Assembly: GCA_045534165.1 (NCBI GenBank)
Contig: JAZSJD010000030.1
Location: 1-19,320, forward strand
Length of the DNA stretch: 19,320 nt
Reading direction: 5' to 3'
Source: SIG575 sp045534165
GTDB taxonomy: Bacteria; Bacillota; Clostridia; Oscillospirales; Acutalibacteraceae
Positions 1-7,491 of this stretch are shown here, piece by piece (within the stretch, counting starts at the first letter, position 1; every line of letters starts with the position of its first letter). The notes beneath the pieces were generated by a model that saw only the letters and a list, made by a program, of their open reading frames with translations, searched no databases and was not told the origin of the DNA. A program made the position numbers and the translations under genes.

Positions 1-80
1 TGTGGACGCAGTCCACCCTCACTTCTTCACTATTACTTCTTACCTATTACTTCAATTATAATTTGTGATAACAAATTATA
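1..80. repeat. 80-bp two-hairpin dispersed repeat, copy A
   Basis: A near-identical copy lies at 11128-11207 in the same orientation; I count 76 of 80 matches, differing at offsets 9, 19, 32 and 56. The element has a GTGGAC/GTCCAC hairpin (2-7 and 11-16), a central pyrimidine-rich part in which ATTACTTC occurs twice, and a perfect 10-bp stem TATAATTTGT/ACAAATTATA with loop GATA (57-80). One of the four differences falls in the loop of the first hairpin, so that stem is conserved. It sits directly downstream of the aro operon, but on that strand the second hairpin is not followed by a T-run, so it is not a normal intrinsic terminator. It may extend left of the window. Confidence 0.85.
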
Positions 81-84
81 ATCA

Positions 85-507
85 TCATTCTGCAAGGTAT
101 TTTACAGCTTCGATATAACCGTCAAAGCCAAGACCTATAAAAGATTTTTCTGCGAAATAGGATACATAGGAAATCTGACGGAAAGGTTCTCTTTCGTTCA
201 CATCGGAAATGTGGACTTCGCAGGTTCTGATACCGACAGCTTTCAGGGCATCGAGAATTGCAACGGAAGTGTGGGTATATGCACCCGGGTTAATGACAAT
301 GCCATCAAAGTTTCCGTAAGCCTGCTGAATTTTTGTTACAATATCACCCTCATAATTTGACTGATAAAGTTCAGTTTCAACCCCGAGCTTTTCTGCCTGA
401 GATGTAATATAATCGCACAAATCTTTATATGTTTTTTTACCGTAAATATCAGGCTCTCTTATGCCTAACATATTAAGGTTAGGTCCGTTGATAACTAAAA
501 TACGCAT
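85..507 (-). CDS. aroQ: Type II 3-dehydroquinate dehydratase
   Basis: Converts 3-dehydroquinate to 3-dehydroshikimate, the third step of the shikimate pathway, in the cytoplasm. The 140-residue length is normal for the dodecameric type II family. The N-terminus ILVINGPNLNMLGIREPDIYG (residues 3-23) is the family hallmark and contains the catalytic Tyr (Y22). The NPGAYTHTSVA segment (about residues 73-83) and EVHISDVNEREPFR (about 97-110) carry the substrate-binding Asn, Ser, His and Arg. The ATG at 507 has a GAGGTG Shine-Dalgarno 6 nt upstream. It is the last gene of the aro operon and overlaps the 3' end of aroE-aroK by 13 nt, which suggests translational coupling. Confidence 0.95.
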   Translation of the reverse strand: MRILVINGPNLNMLGIREPDIYGKKTYKDLCDYITSQAEKLGVETELYQSNYEGDIVTKIQQAYGNFDGIVINPGAYTHTSVAILDALKAVGIRTCEVHISDVNEREPFRQISYVSYFAEKSFIGLGFDGYIEAVKYLAE

Positions 508-1715
508 TTTAACACCTCTGAAAAAGTTATTTGTGCATCATCATCTGTTAAAACCTGAAAATCTGCAAGTGATTTATAGATGGGAATTCTTTCTTCTGCT
601 AACTTCTTAAGCTTTTCTTCATCTGAAGAAAGAGGTCTGCCTGCAGTTTCAAGTTTTTCAAGATTCCGGTCAAGGTAAATGATTGTGGAATTTTCCCTGA
701 GAGCATTTCTGTTTTCTTCCCTGAGAATTGCACCTCCACCTGTGGAAATCACAATACCCATCTGCATGCCCGCAGTCTTTACACATTCTGTTTCAACATC
801 TCTGAAATAACTTTCCCCTTGTTGTGAGAAAATTTCAGGGATTTTTTTGTTTTCTTTTTCCTCAATCATCAAATCAGTATCAAGGAATTTTCTGCCAAGT
901 TTTTCTGCCAACATTCTGCCGATAGTAGATTTTCCGCTACCGGGCATACCTACAAAAACAATGTTTTTTCTGTCATTTATGAGTTCTTCATAAATTCTGT
1001 CAATTACACTTTCTTCAATTTCCGTTTCAAGAAACTGTTCTGCAGATTTCACAGCCTGAGCCACAAGCATAACAAGTCCGTTTGAACAGTTTATTTTTAA
1101 ATCTTCTGCCTGAAGAAGCAAATTTGTTTTCAAAGGATTATAAATCAGGTCAAGAACAGTTGTACAATTTTTAAAGGCAGACAAATCAATAAGCTTTTCT
1201 CCGTTTTTGGGGAACATTCCCACAGGAGTTGTGTTCACAATAATATCTGCATCATAGTGGCGTGAGATGTTCTGATAATTATTCTCCCCTGTTCTTGAAA
1301 CAACAACAATTTCCCTTGCACCCTCGTCACGTGATACAATCTGCACAGTGAGAGATGCTCCGCCACTGCCAAGTACAAGTACCTTTTTATCTTTGAAAGA
1401 TGAGCCTGCTTTCTTTGCCATATAAGAAAAGCCGAAATAATCAGTATTATCACCAAAAAGTGTACCGTCACTTCTTCTGATGCAAGTGTTTACACTTCCG
1501 ATTTTCTTTGCAGTTTCTGATAATTCATCACAAGCTCTGAAAGCATCTACTTTATATGGAATTGTAACATTATAGCCTTTCAAGGATTTATCATTAAAGA
1601 AATTTTCCAGTTCTTCAGGTTCTTTGCAAAAAAGGTCGTATTGATAATCTCCTAACTTTGCATGAATCTGCGGAGAAAGGCTGTGGCCTAATTTTCTGCC
1701 AAGCAAACCGAACAT
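495..1715 (-). CDS. aroE-aroK: Bifunctional shikimate dehydrogenase / shikimate kinase (AroE-AroK fusion)
   Basis: A single 406-residue chain carries two consecutive enzymes. Residues 1-245 are shikimate dehydrogenase (3-dehydroshikimate plus NADPH to shikimate): SLSP at 12-15, NVTIPYK with catalytic Lys55, GDNTD with Asp92, dinucleotide loop GSGGA at 116-120 and NTTPVGM at 161-167. Residues 250-406 are shikimate kinase: Walker A GMPGSGKST at 256-264, DTD at 279-281, Arg305, GGG at 326-328 and lid GRPL at 359-362. The two domains are joined by only a few residues. The order dehydrogenase-kinase matches two consecutive pathway steps. The start at 1715 has GGGGG 8 nt upstream, inside the 3' end of the chorismate mutase gene. 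No frameshift separates the halves, so the fusion is real in this sequence. Confidence 0.94.
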   Translation of the reverse strand: MFGLLGRKLGHSLSPQIHAKLGDYQYDLFCKEPEELENFFNDKSLKGYNVTIPYKVDAFRACDELSETAKKIGSVNTCIRRSDGTLFGDNTDYFGFSYMAKKAGSSFKDKKVLVLGSGGASLTVQIVSRDEGAREIVVVSRTGENNYQNISRHYDADIIVNTTPVGMFPKNGEKLIDLSAFKNCTTVLDLIYNPLKTNLLLQAEDLKINCSNGLVMLVAQAVKSAEQFLETEIEESVIDRIYEELINDRKNIVFVGMPGSGKSTIGRMLAEKLGRKFLDTDLMIEEKENKKIPEIFSQQGESYFRDVETECVKTAGMQMGIVISTGGGAILREENRNALRENSTIIYLDRNLEKLETAGRPLSSDEEKLKKLAEERIPIYKSLADFQVLTDDDAQITFSEVLKCVF

Positions 1716-1718
1716 ATT

Positions 1719-1985
1719 TTAATCCCCCATACGTTCTACCTGATATGAACGACTTAATGTGAAAATTGTGTTATAGAGCTTTTCAGTATACGGAATAAAC
1801 TCTTCGCTTACATTTGCAGTTACTTTTTTTGTAACTTCTTTTTCACGTTCTTCATCAAAAACAGGCAGACCGTTTTCTTTTTTATAGTCTGCAATAAGTG
1901 AGGCACACTTCATTCTTTCTTCAAAAAGACGTGTGATTTCTTTGTCTGTTTCGTCAATTTTCTGACGGAGTTCATCAATATTCAT
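1719..1985 (-). CDS. Chorismate mutase (AroQ-class, monofunctional)
   Basis: Rearranges chorismate to prephenate, the branch point to Phe and Tyr. The protein is an 88-residue all-helical AroQ-fold mutase: IDELRQKIDETDKEITRLFEER at the N-terminus carries the conserved Arg and Asp residues of helix 1, followed by K and E positions around KENGLPVFDEEREKEV. I chose the ATG at 1985 over the GTG at 1994, because AAGGTG then lies about 6 nt upstream; the GTG itself is inside that ribosome binding site. It is not fused to prephenate dehydratase or dehydrogenase. It lies about 10 nt after aroC and 3 nt before aroE-aroK. Confidence 0.92.
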   Translation of the reverse strand: MNIDELRQKIDETDKEITRLFEERMKCASLIADYKKENGLPVFDEEREKEVTKKVTANVSEEFIPYTEKLYNTIFTLSRSYQVERMGD

Positions 1986-1995
1986 TCTTATCACC

Positions 1996-3057
1996 TTATA
2001 ACAGATTCATAATTGCAATTGCAGCAGCTGATTCAACACAAGGCACAGCTCTTGCAACAACGCAAGGGTCGTGTCTGCCGTGAATTACAAGATTTTCTTC
2101 TTTTCTGTCAAGAAGGTTTACTGATTTCTGCTCTTTGCCGATGGAGGGTGTTGGTTTCATCGCAACACGGAAAACAACAGGCATTGAAGAAGAAATACCG
2201 CCTAAAATGCCACCGTGGTTGTTTGTTTTTGTGGCAAACACACCGTTATTTTCGCAGAATTCATCGTTATTCTCTGAACCCAACATTTCTGCACAATCAA
2301 AACCTGCACCGAATTCAATTCCTTTAACAGCAGGAATTGCAAAAATTGCAGAGGAAATAACATTTTCCATTCCACCGAACATAGGCTCTCCAAGACCTAC
2401 GGGAAGACCTGTTATTGCACATTCAATAACACCGCCCACAGAATCTGCGTTTTCTTTGGCTTCAAGAATTTTTTCAACCATTTTTTCGCCCTGAACATCT
2501 GAAATAACAGGGAAACTTTTGCCCCTTACAATTGAAAAATCAATATTTACAGGGTCGAATCTTTCATCTTTAACACCTGCGATATTTTCTATGTGAGCAC
2601 CGATTTCAATATTTTTATCTCTTAAAAACTGCATACACACATTTCCTGCAAAGCAAAGAGGTGCTGTGAGTCTGCCTGAGAAATTGCCTCCGCCTCTTAT
2701 ATCGTTAAAACCGTTGTGTTTGAAAAATGCTGTGAAATCAGCATGACCGGGACGAGGAACTTTCTTTAAATTTTCATAATCTTTTGAGTGATGGTCTGTG
2801 TTGTTGATTATTGCACAAATGGGTGCTCCGCAAGTGACACCATCAACAAGCCCTGAAAGAATCTGTGGCAGGTCTGCTTCCTTACGTGCAGTTGAAATTT
2901 TATCTCTGCCGGGAGAACGCCTTGCCATAAAGGAATTTATTTCTTCCAGATCAAGTTTTTTTCCGGCTTCAAGTCCGTCAATCACAACACCTATTGCAGA
3001 TGAATGGGATTGACCGAAAATTGTGATTTTTACTTTTTCGCCGAAACTACAAGACAT
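1996..3057 (-). CDS. aroC: Chorismate synthase
   Basis: Catalyses the FMN-dependent 1,4-elimination of phosphate from EPSP to give chorismate, the last step of the shared pathway. At 353 residues it is typical in length. Family signatures are visible: GQSHSSAIGVVIDG near the N-terminus (with the catalytic His), RRSPGRDKISTARKE (about 46-60), PRPGHAD (about 101-107), DIRGGGNFSGRLTAP (about 119-133) with the second key His replaced by Asn in the GGxxSGR motif, and the C-terminal GRHDPCVVARAVPCVE (about 327-342). The ATG at 3057 has GGAGG 8 nt upstream and the gene starts inside the last 11 nt of aroA. Confidence 0.96.
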   Translation of the reverse strand: MSCSFGEKVKITIFGQSHSSAIGVVIDGLEAGKKLDLEEINSFMARRSPGRDKISTARKEADLPQILSGLVDGVTCGAPICAIINNTDHHSKDYENLKKVPRPGHADFTAFFKHNGFNDIRGGGNFSGRLTAPLCFAGNVCMQFLRDKNIEIGAHIENIAGVKDERFDPVNIDFSIVRGKSFPVISDVQGEKMVEKILEAKENADSVGGVIECAITGLPVGLGEPMFGGMENVISSAIFAIPAVKGIEFGAGFDCAEMLGSENNDEFCENNGVFATKTNNHGGILGGISSSMPVVFRVAMKPTPSIGKEQKSVNLLDRKEENLVIHGRHDPCVVARAVPCVESAAAIAIMNLL

Positions 3058-4231
3058 TTACAATTCCTCCTGCCTTCCTGAAATCTTCAAAGAAATCAGG
3101 GTAAGATTTTTTCACTGCATCTGCATCTGTGATTATTATTTCATTCTCTGCAAAAACAGATGCTATTGCAGACGCCATGGCAATTCTGTGGTCGTTAAAA
3201 GAATTGACAGTACCGCCTTTTAATTTTTCTTTACCGTAAATTATAATTGAATTATCTGTGCCTTCTGCCTGACCGCCTAAAGAATTTATCATTGAAACGG
3301 TGGAAAAAATTCTGTCGCTTTCCTTAAGTTTCAGACGTTCTGCATTGATAATATTTGTTTTGCCTTTTCTTACTGATGCTTTAACGGAAATTATGGGAAC
3401 TAAATCAGGAATATCCGAAACATCAATAAAAATTTCTTCATCTTCTTTTTCAAGTTCTTTTAAAACTTCAAGAATTTTTCTGTCCCCTTGTTTTGAGTTT
3501 GCATCAAGGTTTGTCACACAAATGCCTGCTGTGAGGAAAAACGCACTGTTTGACCAATCCCCTTCTGCCACAAGGTTTGCAGAAACATATTTTTTATCAG
3601 GCACAATATATGTGTTTCCTTTTTCTTCAACTTTCACACCGAATTTTTCCATAACGGAAACTGTTATGTCAACATAGGACTTTGATTGGAAACTGCCTGA
3701 AATTTCAATTTCCCCTCCGCCCGCCAAAGGCAGAGCAAGTAGAAGTCCTGTTATAAACTGTGAAGAAACCGAACCGTCAATTGTGTATCTGCCTTTTGGG
3801 AGTTTACCCTCAATTTCCAAAGGGAAACCTTTATTTACTTTAACATTGTGTTTTTGAAGCACATCAGTCAAAGTGTCCATTGGTCTCTCAGGTAGTCTGC
3901 CTCTGCCGGTGAAAACAGTTTTAACACCTAAAGAAGCACACACAGGCACAAGGAAACGGAGTGTGGAGCCACTTTCACCGCAATCCAGAATTGCTGAAGA
4001 AACTTTCTGCACAGGCTTCACTTTATATATGTTTTCATTTTTTTCAATTGCTGCACCTAAATTCTGAAGAGCTGAAATTGTAGCTTCAATGTCTTCTGAA
4101 GAATTATCAATTTCAATCAAAGATTCTCCGTCTGAAAGTGCAGCGCAAATCAACATTCTGTGGGCAACAGATTTTGAAGAAATGGCTTTTAATTCACCTT
4201 TTAAGGAAGTGGGTGTTATTGATACGTTCAT
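3047..4231 (-). CDS. aroA: 3-phosphoshikimate 1-carboxyvinyltransferase (EPSP synthase)
   Basis: Joins shikimate-3-phosphate and phosphoenolpyruvate to form EPSP. The product is 394 residues from the ATG at 4231. That start follows the aroB stop by 1 nt, and GGTGA in the aroB tail serves as ribosome binding site; an in-frame extension upstream to 4264 would lie within aroB and is less likely. Motifs: KSVAHRMLICAAL (about 20-32) with the phosphate-binding Lys and Arg, CGESGSTLRF (about 83-92), RPMDTL, and AERLKLKESDR (about 303-313) with NDHR near residue 349. The active-site segment is SGSTLRF-like, not the classical LFLGNAGTAMRPL type. Confidence 0.95.
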   Translation of the reverse strand: MNVSITPTSLKGELKAISSKSVAHRMLICAALSDGESLIEIDNSSEDIEATISALQNLGAAIEKNENIYKVKPVQKVSSAILDCGESGSTLRFLVPVCASLGVKTVFTGRGRLPERPMDTLTDVLQKHNVKVNKGFPLEIEGKLPKGRYTIDGSVSSQFITGLLLALPLAGGGEIEISGSFQSKSYVDITVSVMEKFGVKVEEKGNTYIVPDKKYVSANLVAEGDWSNSAFFLTAGICVTNLDANSKQGDRKILEVLKELEKEDEEIFIDVSDIPDLVPIISVKASVRKGKTNIINAERLKLKESDRIFSTVSMINSLGGQAEGTDNSIIIYGKEKLKGGTVNSFNDHRIAMASAIASVFAENEIIITDADAVKKSYPDFFEDFRKAGGIVNVL

Positions 4232-4232
4232 T

Positions 4233-5279
4233 TTATTCACCAAGCATTTTTGCAAATTCTTCAACCGATAATTTTACTCTCTCACATTTTCCCATTTCAA
4301 CCGGCACAATGAAAGAGATATTTTTACCGCTTATTTTTTTATCACTTGAAGCAAAGTGTGACAGAATTTTTGTATCATAAGGACATTCTGTTTCAAGATT
4401 ATTGTTTCTGCAGGCAGTTTCAACTTCCTCTGTCAGGTCAACTTCTGTAAGGTTATTTTCAAATGAAATCTCACAAGCCAGAACCATACCCATTGCAACT
4501 GCAGTACCGTGGGAAATGAGGAAATTACTTTGGGCTTCAATTGCATGGCCAAGAGTGTGACCAAAATTGAGAAGCTGTCTTTTTGCAGAATCAAATTCAT
4601 CTTCAATAACAATATCTCTTTTTATTTGGACGCACCTTGCAATAATTTCTTCAAGGTTTTCTTTTACGTTACCGTTCTTTACTTTATCAAAAAGGTCTTT
4701 ATCTGCAAGCACACCGTATTTGATTACTTCTGCCATACCGTCTGCAAAAACTTTATCTTCAAGAGTATCAAGCAATTCAATATCGCACAGAACAAGCTCA
4801 GGCTGATTGAAAACACCTGCAAGGTTTTTGCCCGCTTCAAGGTTTACAGCAGTTTTTCCGCCAACGGAAGAATCAACTGCTGACAGAAGTGTTGTGGGCA
4901 TCTGCACAATGTGTATACCCCTTAAAAACAAGGCAGCCGCAAGACCTGTCAGGTCACCTGTTACACCGCCACCTAAAGCTAAAAGCACATCGCTTTTTGT
5001 GAAATGCTTTTCTGCAAGATATTCAAGCAACTGAAAAAGCACTTGCGGTGACTTTGATTTTTCACCTTCAGGGAAAATAAATGTGTCGCAGACAATTCCT
5101 TGTTTTTCAAACACTTTCTTAACTTTTTCAAGGTGCAGAGATGCAACTTTTGAATCAGTTACAATCATAACCTTTGATGAGGGAAAAAGTTTTGTGATTT
5201 CCTCACCAAGTTTTTCTGTTACACCTTTGCCTATTATAACATCATATTTTTTTGATACATTAATTTCAATCTTTGTCAT
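4233..5279 (-). CDS. aroB: 3-dehydroquinate synthase
   Basis: Cyclises DAHP to 3-dehydroquinate using NAD+ and a divalent metal. The 348-residue protein has the NAD loop GGGVTGD at 103-109, MPTTLLSAVDSSVGGKT at 127-143, and the metal ligands Glu184, His241 and His257 (NFGHTLGHAIEA and SHG), with the 16-residue spacing between the two His expected for the family. The start ATG at 5279 lies inside tyrA (14-nt overlap) and has only a weak CCGGG-type ribosome binding site, so translation is probably coupled to tyrA. Confidence 0.96.
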   Translation of the reverse strand: MTKIEINVSKKYDVIIGKGVTEKLGEEITKLFPSSKVMIVTDSKVASLHLEKVKKVFEKQGIVCDTFIFPEGEKSKSPQVLFQLLEYLAEKHFTKSDVLLALGGGVTGDLTGLAAALFLRGIHIVQMPTTLLSAVDSSVGGKTAVNLEAGKNLAGVFNQPELVLCDIELLDTLEDKVFADGMAEVIKYGVLADKDLFDKVKNGNVKENLEEIIARCVQIKRDIVIEDEFDSAKRQLLNFGHTLGHAIEAQSNFLISHGTAVAMGMVLACEISFENNLTEVDLTEEVETACRNNNLETECPYDTKILSHFASSDKKISGKNISFIVPVEMGKCERVKLSVEEFAKMLGE

Positions 5280-6120
5280 TTTTATAACCCGGTTTCATTT
5301 CGTCTTTTATTTCGTTTGCATCTTCAAGGAGAGAATATAACAGTTCGCCCTCATCACACTTTATTACACATCTGTATTGCCAGAGATGTTTTATAAGCAA
5401 ATCAAGTTCATTTACAATATTATCTTTATTTTCAAGGAACAACTGTGTCCACAACTTTGAATTAACTTTTGCAACCCTTGTCATATCCTTATAACTGCCT
5501 GCCGAAAAGCCTTTGTGCTCCTGTGCAGCAGGGCTTTTTATATATGCACTTGAAATGATGTGAGGAAGCTGTGAGGTGAAAGCAATGATTCTGTCGTGGT
5601 CTTCAGGTGTTGTTATAACAATATCGCCAAAACCTATTTCACGGAAAAATCTGTCAAGCTTTTCCATCAGTTCATCAGGGATTGTATCGTAAGGTGTGAG
5701 AATCATTGATGCACCTTTGAAGAGCGTTGCACGTGCAGCACCATAGCCCCATTGCTGTGTGCCTGCCATAGGGTGACCGCCTATGAAAGTGAAACCCTGC
5801 TTTTGTGCAATAGGTTTCATTTCTTCGCAGATTGTTCTTTTAACACCGCAACAGTCAATTACAACTGCACTTTTTCTGATATTACCCTTGTTTTCATTGA
5901 TGAATTCAATTGCATTATCAGGATGAAGACAAAGCAGTACAATATCGCTCTTTTTAAGCATTGCGGGGGTACACACTTTGTCAAAAGCATCTTCTTTTTT
6001 TGCAACATTCAAAACTGCCTTGCTGATATCGTGGGCAACAACCTCATGCCAGGTATATTCTTTCATCGCCTTTGCAAATGAACCGCCTATAAGACCCATA
6101 CCTACAACGCAAACTCTCAT
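5266..6120 (-). CDS. tyrA: Prephenate dehydrogenase
   Basis: Oxidatively decarboxylates prephenate to 4-hydroxyphenylpyruvate, the last-but-one step to tyrosine. The 284-residue protein begins with a Rossmann NAD site, VGMGLIGGSFA (6-16), and has GGHPMAG (about 114-120) and the substrate-binding QLPH (about 185-188). No C-terminal ACT domain is present, so direct tyrosine feedback may be weak, which fits with transcriptional control by the leader. The ATG at 6120 is preferred over a GTG at 6150: AGGGTGA sits 7 nt before it, whereas the GTG lies inside the attenuator hairpin. It is the promoter-proximal gene of the operon and overlaps aroB by 14 nt. Confidence 0.94.
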   Translation of the reverse strand: MRVCVVGMGLIGGSFAKAMKEYTWHEVVAHDISKAVLNVAKKEDAFDKVCTPAMLKKSDIVLLCLHPDNAIEFINENKGNIRKSAVVIDCCGVKRTICEEMKPIAQKQGFTFIGGHPMAGTQQWGYGAARATLFKGASMILTPYDTIPDELMEKLDRFFREIGFGDIVITTPEDHDRIIAFTSQLPHIISSAYIKSPAAQEHKGFSAGSYKDMTRVAKVNSKLWTQLFLENKDNIVNELDLLIKHLWQYRCVIKCDEGELLYSLLEDANEIKDEMKPGYKNDKD

Positions 6121-6133
6121 CTCAATCACCCTT

Positions 6134-6170
6134 AAAATAAAATATCCCACAGTAAATTTTACTGCGGGAT
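6134..6170 (-). terminator. Attenuator terminator (stem 3:4) before tyrA
   Basis: On the minus strand the arms run 6170-6158 (ATCCCGCAGTAAA) and 6156-6144 (TTTACTGTGGGAT): 13 complementary positions with one G-T wobble, of which the innermost few must open to form the loop. The tail ATTTTATTTT (6143-6134) follows directly. The tyrA ribosome binding site (AGGGTGA) comes immediately after. An intrinsic terminator between promoter and first gene is the defining part of an attenuator. Confidence 0.88.
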
Positions 6171-6204
6171 TTGAAAACTAAAAATTCATCTCTTACAGCA
6201 AAAC

Positions 6205-6270
6205 TTACCAAGCCCTACCAAAACTGATAAAGCTAAAGTAATAATAATAAGCTGTAAGAATTGATTTCAT
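6205..6270 (-). CDS. Aromatic-codon leader peptide (21 aa)
   Basis: From the ATG at 6270 the peptide is MKSILTA, then YYYY (residues 8-11), FSFISFGRAW and a TAA at 6205-6207. Eight of 21 residues are aromatic: four Tyr in a row (TAT TAT TAT TAC), Phe at 12, 14 and 17, and Trp at 21. AGGTGG (6284-6279) is 8 nt upstream of this ATG; an in-frame ATG at 6276 is only 2 nt from it, so the 6270 start is preferred (the alternative adds Met-Phe). The stop codon abuts segment 2 of the attenuator. The encoded residues are exactly the three end products of the chorismate pathway, and the product itself probably has no function beyond being translated. Confidence 0.87.
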   Translation of the reverse strand: MKSILTAYYYYFSFISFGRAW

Positions 6271-6300
6271 AAACATTGCCACCTGTTTCTTAATGAAAAA

Positions 6301-6329
6301 ATTATATCACCCTGTTTTTTTGTTGTCAA
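6301..6329 (-). promoter_or_regulatory. Consensus sigma-A promoter of the aro operon
   Basis: On the minus strand: -35 TTGACA (6329-6324), a 17-bp spacer, and -10 TATAAT (6306-6301), a perfect match to the vegetative consensus in both boxes and spacing. Transcription should start near 6294, about 18 nt before the leader peptide start codon. It sits only a few bases after the stop codon of the flavodiiron gene. A promoter this strong makes control by attenuation, not by initiation, a natural design. Confidence 0.93.
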
Positions 6330-6334
6330 GGTTT

Positions 6335-7480
6335 TTAACAAAGTTCTTCTGCAAGAAGTTGAATTTCTTCCTTGTTCTTCTCGCTTACTGCTGACATAAT
6401 TTTTACTGAATTTTCAGCAAATGTTAAATCTTTGCTGTCTGCAAGCATTTCCTGCATAACCTTTTTTGCAAGAGGTGCCCAGCTTCCGTTTTCCATAAAA
6501 GCTACTGTTCTGTTCTGGAAATTGCGTTCTGTGAGATGGTTGATAAACTCCCTCATAAAGGGGAAAATTTCACCGTTATAGGTTGTTGTTGCAAGCACAA
6601 GTTTGCTGAAACGGAAAGCATCTTCCACAGCTTCTGCCATATCGCATCTTGCAAGGTCGTTAAGATGAACTTTTTTGCCTTTTTCTTCTAATTTTTCTTT
6701 AAGGAGAATTGCAGCTTCCCTTGTGTTACCGTAAACTGATGTGTAAGCAATCACAACGCCTTCTTCTTCCACTTTATAGCCTGACCATATATCATAAAGG
6801 TTAATGTAATAACCTAAATTTTCTTTGAGAACAGGACCATGAAGAGGACAGATAATCTGAATATCAAGGTCTTTTGCTTTCCCCAGAAGGAGCTGAACCT
6901 GTGCACCGTATTTACCAACAATTCCGATATAATAACGTCTTGCTTCGCAAGCCCAGTCTTCATCTACATCAAGAGCACCGAATTTGCCGAAACCGTCAGC
7001 AGAGAAAAGAACTTTATCCTTATTATCGTAAGTTACAATAACTTCAGGCCAATGAACCATAGGAGCTGTAACGAAAGTAAGTTCCCTTGAACCTAAAGAG
7101 AGTGTATCTCCGCCACCTACAACAATTTTTCTGCCTTCAAAATCTGTGAAGAAGAAATTCTTCATCATTTTGAAAGCCTGCATTGAAGAAACAATCTGTG
7201 CTTCAGGATACTTATTTGCAAATTCAAGGATATTTGCTGAATGGTCAGGTTCCATATGCTGAACAATAAGGTAATCAGGTTTTCTGCCATCAAGCACTTT
7301 TTCAATGTTACAAAGCCATTCATCCCTGAATGCTTTGTCTACTGTGTCCATAACTGCAATTTTTTCATCCAGAATAACATATGAATTATAAGCCATTCCT
7401 TCAGGCACAATATACTGTCCTTCAAACAAATCTATATTTCTGTCGTTTACGCCAACGTATTTAATGCTTTCTGTTACCAT
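6335..7480 (-). CDS. fprA: Flavodiiron protein (FprA-type oxygen/NO reductase)
   Basis: The 381-residue protein has a beta-lactamase-like diiron domain followed by a flavodoxin domain. Diiron ligands are visible: HMEPDH (His75, Glu77, Asp79, His80), His143 in MVHWPE, Asp162 in SADGFG and His214 in PLHGP. The flavodoxin part starts near residue 241 with IAYTSVYGNTREA, the FMN phosphate loop. The family reduces O2 to water (or NO to N2O) in anaerobes, fed by rubredoxin or a similar donor; no rubredoxin domain is fused here. The ATG at 7480 has GGAG 8 nt upstream. It starts 12 nt after the GH29-like gene, so the two are probably co-transcribed. No clear terminator separates it from the aro promoter. 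Confidence 0.95.
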   Translation of the reverse strand: MVTESIKYVGVNDRNIDLFEGQYIVPEGMAYNSYVILDEKIAVMDTVDKAFRDEWLCNIEKVLDGRKPDYLIVQHMEPDHSANILEFANKYPEAQIVSSMQAFKMMKNFFFTDFEGRKIVVGGGDTLSLGSRELTFVTAPMVHWPEVIVTYDNKDKVLFSADGFGKFGALDVDEDWACEARRYYIGIVGKYGAQVQLLLGKAKDLDIQIICPLHGPVLKENLGYYINLYDIWSGYKVEEEGVVIAYTSVYGNTREAAILLKEKLEEKGKKVHLNDLARCDMAEAVEDAFRFSKLVLATTTYNGEIFPFMREFINHLTERNFQNRTVAFMENGSWAPLAKKVMQEMLADSKDLTFAENSVKIMSAVSEKNKEEIQLLAEELC

Positions 7481-7491
7481 CTTAATTTCTC

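Larger units (their letters stand above)
6121..6295 (-). promoter_or_regulatory. Ribosome-mediated attenuator of the aromatic operon
   Basis: The roughly 175-nt leader holds three competing pairings. Stem 1:2 pairs TCTTACAGC (6259-6251, inside the leader peptide codons Ile-Leu-Thr-Ala) with GCTGTAAGA (6199-6191), 9 perfect pairs. Stem 2:3 pairs AAGTTTTGCTG (6206-6196) with CAGTAAAATTT (6164-6154), 11 pairs with two G-T wobbles. Stem 3:4 is the terminator. The GCTG of segment 2 is shared by 1:2 and 2:3, and segment 3 is shared by 2:3 and 3:4, so they exclude one another. A ribosome stalled at the Tyr codons (6249-6238) would cover segment 1, free segment 2 for segment 3 and block termination. 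A ribosome reaching the stop codon would cover segment 2 and allow termination. No T-box features were seen. The mechanism is inferred by analogy with trp and pheA leaders. Confidence 0.87.

Noticed and set aside
57..80. Intrinsic terminator for the aro operon
   Set aside because: The AT-rich stem is not followed by a T-run on the minus strand; it is part of the dispersed 80-bp repeat.
2013..2494. Plus-strand open frames opposite aroC
   Set aside because: They are antisense to a fully conserved enzyme, lack ribosome binding sites and resemble no known protein.
6121..6300. T-box riboswitch upstream of tyrA
   Set aside because: No T-box conserved word or specifier-loop architecture was seen; the leader instead contains a translated Tyr-rich peptide and trp-like stems.
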